DNA of 64,000 bases from assembly GCA_001931875.2 (NCBI GenBank), contig MSJH02000804.1:124001-188000 (forward strand). The letters run 5' to 3'. The notes beneath the pieces are model-generated. The model did not search any database and was not told the DNA's origin. It saw only the letters and a program-made list of their open reading frames with translations. Below, in pieces: positions 60,961 through 64,000 of the stretch. Positions within the stretch are counted from its first letter, which is position 1, and each line of letters opens with the position of its first letter. The position numbers were made by a program, and so were the translations under genes. The DNA is from Byssochlamys sp. IMV 00236. Its lineage: Eukaryota; Ascomycota; Eurotiomycetes; Eurotiales; Thermoascaceae.

Positions 60961-62948
60961 GATCATTGGCCAAACTTGGGGTTATTATGGTAAATATTCA
61001 CTATTATCAAGATGGCCGGAAATGCCCCGTCCATCATTAATAATCGCATGGAATTTCGCAGCTTGCTAGTTAACTATCTACTTCAGTTCGTTAACTTAAT
61101 GATCTAAAAAGTGAGTCATCAGACAGCCACCAAATGTTAAATTGACAGGCATTTGAAAATAGGAACGCCTGGTTTATACCTGGTTAACTTCTGACACGTC
61201 GTGTGAACTCTCCACATCGCACCCACAACTTAGGTACCTAAAGTACTGTACTTAAGATCTCCCATTCAACCGATATAGAGAAGGTGAAGACCGCGACCAA
61301 ACGCGCGCGGAAATGACATGTGGTCCCTTAGAGTCCGACTCGTATGAGTATCGAGTTCCAACTTCAAGCACGGCTGGCCTAAAAGAGCCCAAGTTCGAAT
61401 AAAGTCCAGACCTTAGCAATAGTGGAAAGGGGCTTGTGCAAAAGTTCTGTAGAAATTCCTGACAAATGTTATCGCGAGCACATAATCGGGGCTTTCTGAA
61501 ACAGAATTGTTGCATGCAACCCTTTCAAAGAAAAATAATGGTCAACATGATTTGTTTGCATCTATACTCCGTAGATGACTCCGTTGATCCACAGTGGGAA
61601 GGGTATGGGGGACCACGCCCTTCCGACGACCTCGTATGGAGAACATGGCCAAACTACGATGCGAGGTTTCCCTTGGCGCAAGTTGCTGTAGAAGGAACCA
61701 ATAACGAGTCCTAGAATCCGGGCGAGAACTAAGTCCAGCGGATAAGCCCCATACCTTAGCTTTATTTAATTCAAACACCATGCCTCTAAAGTTAGGTCCT
61801 TCCCGAGCAAGGTTTATCCCGATATCTGTTTTTTGATGAAAATACTTTTTAACTAATGACTCGAACATCGGCTGGGCTCTACTTACGGGGTTCACTGGGT
61901 GGAAATTATCGGGTCTCTCGCGAAATGCTCCCTTGCCCGTTTGTTTTCATGTCTTGCAAAGGCATTATCTCGATCCCGAGGCGTAGGATTATATTATGAC
62001 GAATGGCCATTCGAGACAAGATAGTCGAGGAAATCGACTGAACATGTTTATCTGGCTTCCTCTTTGACACCGGAAATCCAGTTAGTCTGGCCAAATGTAG
62101 ATGACTCACCGGATTGTCTAAAGGCTTTGCTGGAACTGTGGATTGCGATTCTTTTGCAATCGTCAAAACTTCATTCACGGGATAATCCAGCCACTCCGTA
62201 TTCTAGACGTCTTTGAATCCCGAAAACAAACTTCGAGCCCTCCTATACCAGCCTGTTTTAGCCGGCTTGGCAGGTTTTAGGATTGGATGGATCTACTCAG
62301 TCTATCTATTCTACACCGTCTTGGCTATCCCCTTCGCCTTTCCGAATTAGGTCCCCGAGAGGGAACCGTCTAGCATCATGAAGGCAGATTTCCCGGTGAG
62401 ATGTGCGGATGAATCGAGACAAAAGTTCGAGGGTTCTCTGCTGCGGCAGCACCTCGTCCTCGTCTCTAGTAGACGTGTCTATCATTCCTTGATGACCTTA
62501 CTTATTTGATCAGCGAAGGACCATCCACTGGAGACTTCCTGTCTGGAACCACTGGAGTCGTAATGAGAAATTCATAAAAGATCTCAACAATAGCCACTGC
62601 ACTGAACCGCTCATGGTTTCACTTTTCTCCACTCATTATTAATGAAAAGCTGCCGCTCATCATGTCCGACCTCGGATTACGTACTGGCGGATCAGACACG
62701 TTCCTCCCTGATGAGTATTGTGTGCCAACACCGACTTATGTAAAGGGATACTAGTCATGAAATCCTCCTCGGTGACTGACCGGGCACAGTACTCCCGACG
62801 TGTGCGTTGTTAGAATTGAACCAGCGGCTGAGAGTCCGGTGTAATACTCCCTGTTTTTCTTCCTTTTCTTCCCCTTTCTTTGCAATTTCCGCTGGTCTAG
62901 GGAAATATATACCGCACGACAGGCCTCGACTGAGGCTTCCTCGTAGAG
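60961..62948. other. 2-kb gene-poor stretch next to the tRNA
   Basis: Only short minus-strand frames (61252-61515, 61542-61895, 61906-62178) without family features or splice patterns that join them. An exact TACTCCGTA occurs at 61565-61573 and an 8/9 match ends at 62200. It could hold a decayed mobile element, but I see no terminal repeats or transposase-like sequence. Confidence 0.4.
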
Positions 62949-64000
62949 TCACCGATACCTAACCCTCATTCGCCACCAGAGAACGAGCAAGAACATACTC
63001 GCCACGCAGTACGACAAGCCGGAAAATATCTGAGGATAGAGATATTCATGCTTCGAGCCATTTCGACGCAGTTTCAACGCAATAACCTCGGAAACTAGCA
63101 TTGTCAATCTTTACATTTCGAAAGATTCGCATCGCTAGCGGATCAAACTCACATGTGGTGGGTAGCACAGTCGTGAACCATGCCAGGGACAATAACGACT
63201 GCAGCTCGACGAGTCCAACCACTTCCACGCTGATGGGTCCGACAGTCTTAAGTCATAAATAGCCGTCAGTGGAAAGCATCTCCATACTATGTGATGAAAG
63301 ACAACTCACAACCCAGAAAACCCCAAGTATACCCCCTGAAAAGAACGCAAAGAACAATAGGACGCCATACGACGTCGCAGGCATCCAGATCGCAAAGCAC
63401 GATAATCCACATACACAGGTCAGCAGGCCGGCAATTTCGATCCGTCCGAAAAGATCACTGGCTAGTTCTGTGCATAGACGTCCTATGGCATTGCCGACGT
63501 TCAGCAGCGCGTTGACTGACGCAGCCTGCTCTCCATTAAGCCCAAGAGACCGTGCATAATCAGGCAACGAGTACGACAAGGTTATATAGCCGAACATGCT
63601 GATGAAGGCCCATGCTAGGAATAGAAGCACGTCCAAACGGCGCAGGAGCTTGAGGTCGAATGCCCTCTGTGTGGGCTGGATGGCCTTGTTTCGGTTTCGG
63701 ATGAACAGCGTGGCTAGGAGCAGGAAAGAACCGCTTATTATGCCTGCGATGCGGAGAGCCCAGGGTAAGGAGAGTCTGGTGATGAGGGCCTGAGTCAAGA
63801 ATGAATAGATAAGTCCGCCAATACCAGACCCGGCGCTGCTGATCCCGTTTGCCAGACTGCGTTTCTTGTCGAACCACTGCGAGATGATGGGAATGCTTGG
63901 GACGTAGGTAAATCCAACACCAATGGCAATGAGTACACCCTGGGTCAGGTACAACTGCCAGATTCGACGCGTGAACGAAGCCAGCACAAATCCGCTCACA
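62949..64000 (-). CDS. Monocarboxylate-transporter-type MFS protein, 3' part (5' end outside window)
   Basis: Exons 63310-64000 (continues past the window), 63153-63246 and 62949-63094; 309 residues are visible. 'LTQGVLIAIGVGFTYVPSIPIISQWFDKKRSLANGISSAGSGIGGLIYS' (in part) covers spans 4-5 of the MCT family; 'LGLNGEQAASVNALLNVGNAIGR' and 'GVFWVTVGPISVEVVGL' are the family's later blocks, and 'SLLSLAWFTTVLPTTFSEVIALKLRR' crosses the last intron. The tail KHEYLYPQIFSGLSY is typical of fungal MCH-type proteins. Such permeases carry monocarboxylates, riboflavin (MCH5) or unknown metabolites. The N-terminal spans are beyond position 64000. Confidence 0.92.

Noticed and set aside
61252..62178. Three consecutive minus-strand frames as one gene
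   Set aside because: No GT-AG pattern joins them and none has family features.

Overview
The window reads as nuclear DNA of a filamentous ascomycete, most likely of the Eurotiales (Aspergillus/Penicillium type). Genes lie singly on both strands and are cut by short GT-AG introns of about 45-90 bp. Recognisable families are typically fungal: LaeA-like methyltransferase, Zn2Cys6 regulator, NADPH oxidase NoxA, Cns1, Utp10, NRDE2, a rhodopsin-domain membrane protein and a Dur3 urea permease. There are no operons, bacterial signals or CRISPR arrays. All exon joins given here were worked out by eye from splice sites and reading-frame continuity and were not checked against transcripts.

Layout. Positions 1-6733 hold four genes that would suit a small secondary-metabolite or detoxification group: the 3' part of a LaeA-type methyltransferase, a scytalone-dehydratase-like enzyme, an Old Yellow Enzyme ene-reductase and an MFS permease. 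7484-9400 hold a DUF4202 protein and a CCC1-type vacuolar iron transporter. 11375-16708 hold two convergent genes for basic/acidic, probably nuclear proteins: a 1276-residue protein with a diverged USP-like core, and an acidic-tailed protein of a poorly described fungal family. 17564-24239 hold a class I heme peroxidase, a coiled-coil protein, an NAD(P)-binding protein and the Hsp90 cochaperone Cns1. 24677-28638 hold a Zn2Cys6 regulator with an apparent 1-base frameshift and a small membrane protein. A 3.2-kb stretch without a recognisable gene precedes noxA (31822-33622).

35219-44866 is the housekeeping core: NRDE2 and UTP10, both RNA-related, are divergently transcribed from a 291-bp interval. 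45888-57873 is metabolic: a GMC oxidoreductase, a rhodopsin-domain membrane protein, a luciferase-like FMN monooxygenase with a 13-nt micro-exon, and a Dur3-type urea permease facing it across an interval containing GATA sites. 58325-60056 is an arrestin-like adaptor, the class that guides permease ubiquitination. A tRNA-Arg(CCU) with an 11-nt intron, a 2-kb gene-poor stretch and the 3' part of a monocarboxylate-type MFS gene finish the window.

A 9-mer, TACGGAGTA (either strand), recurs five times exactly and always outside confidently called genes.
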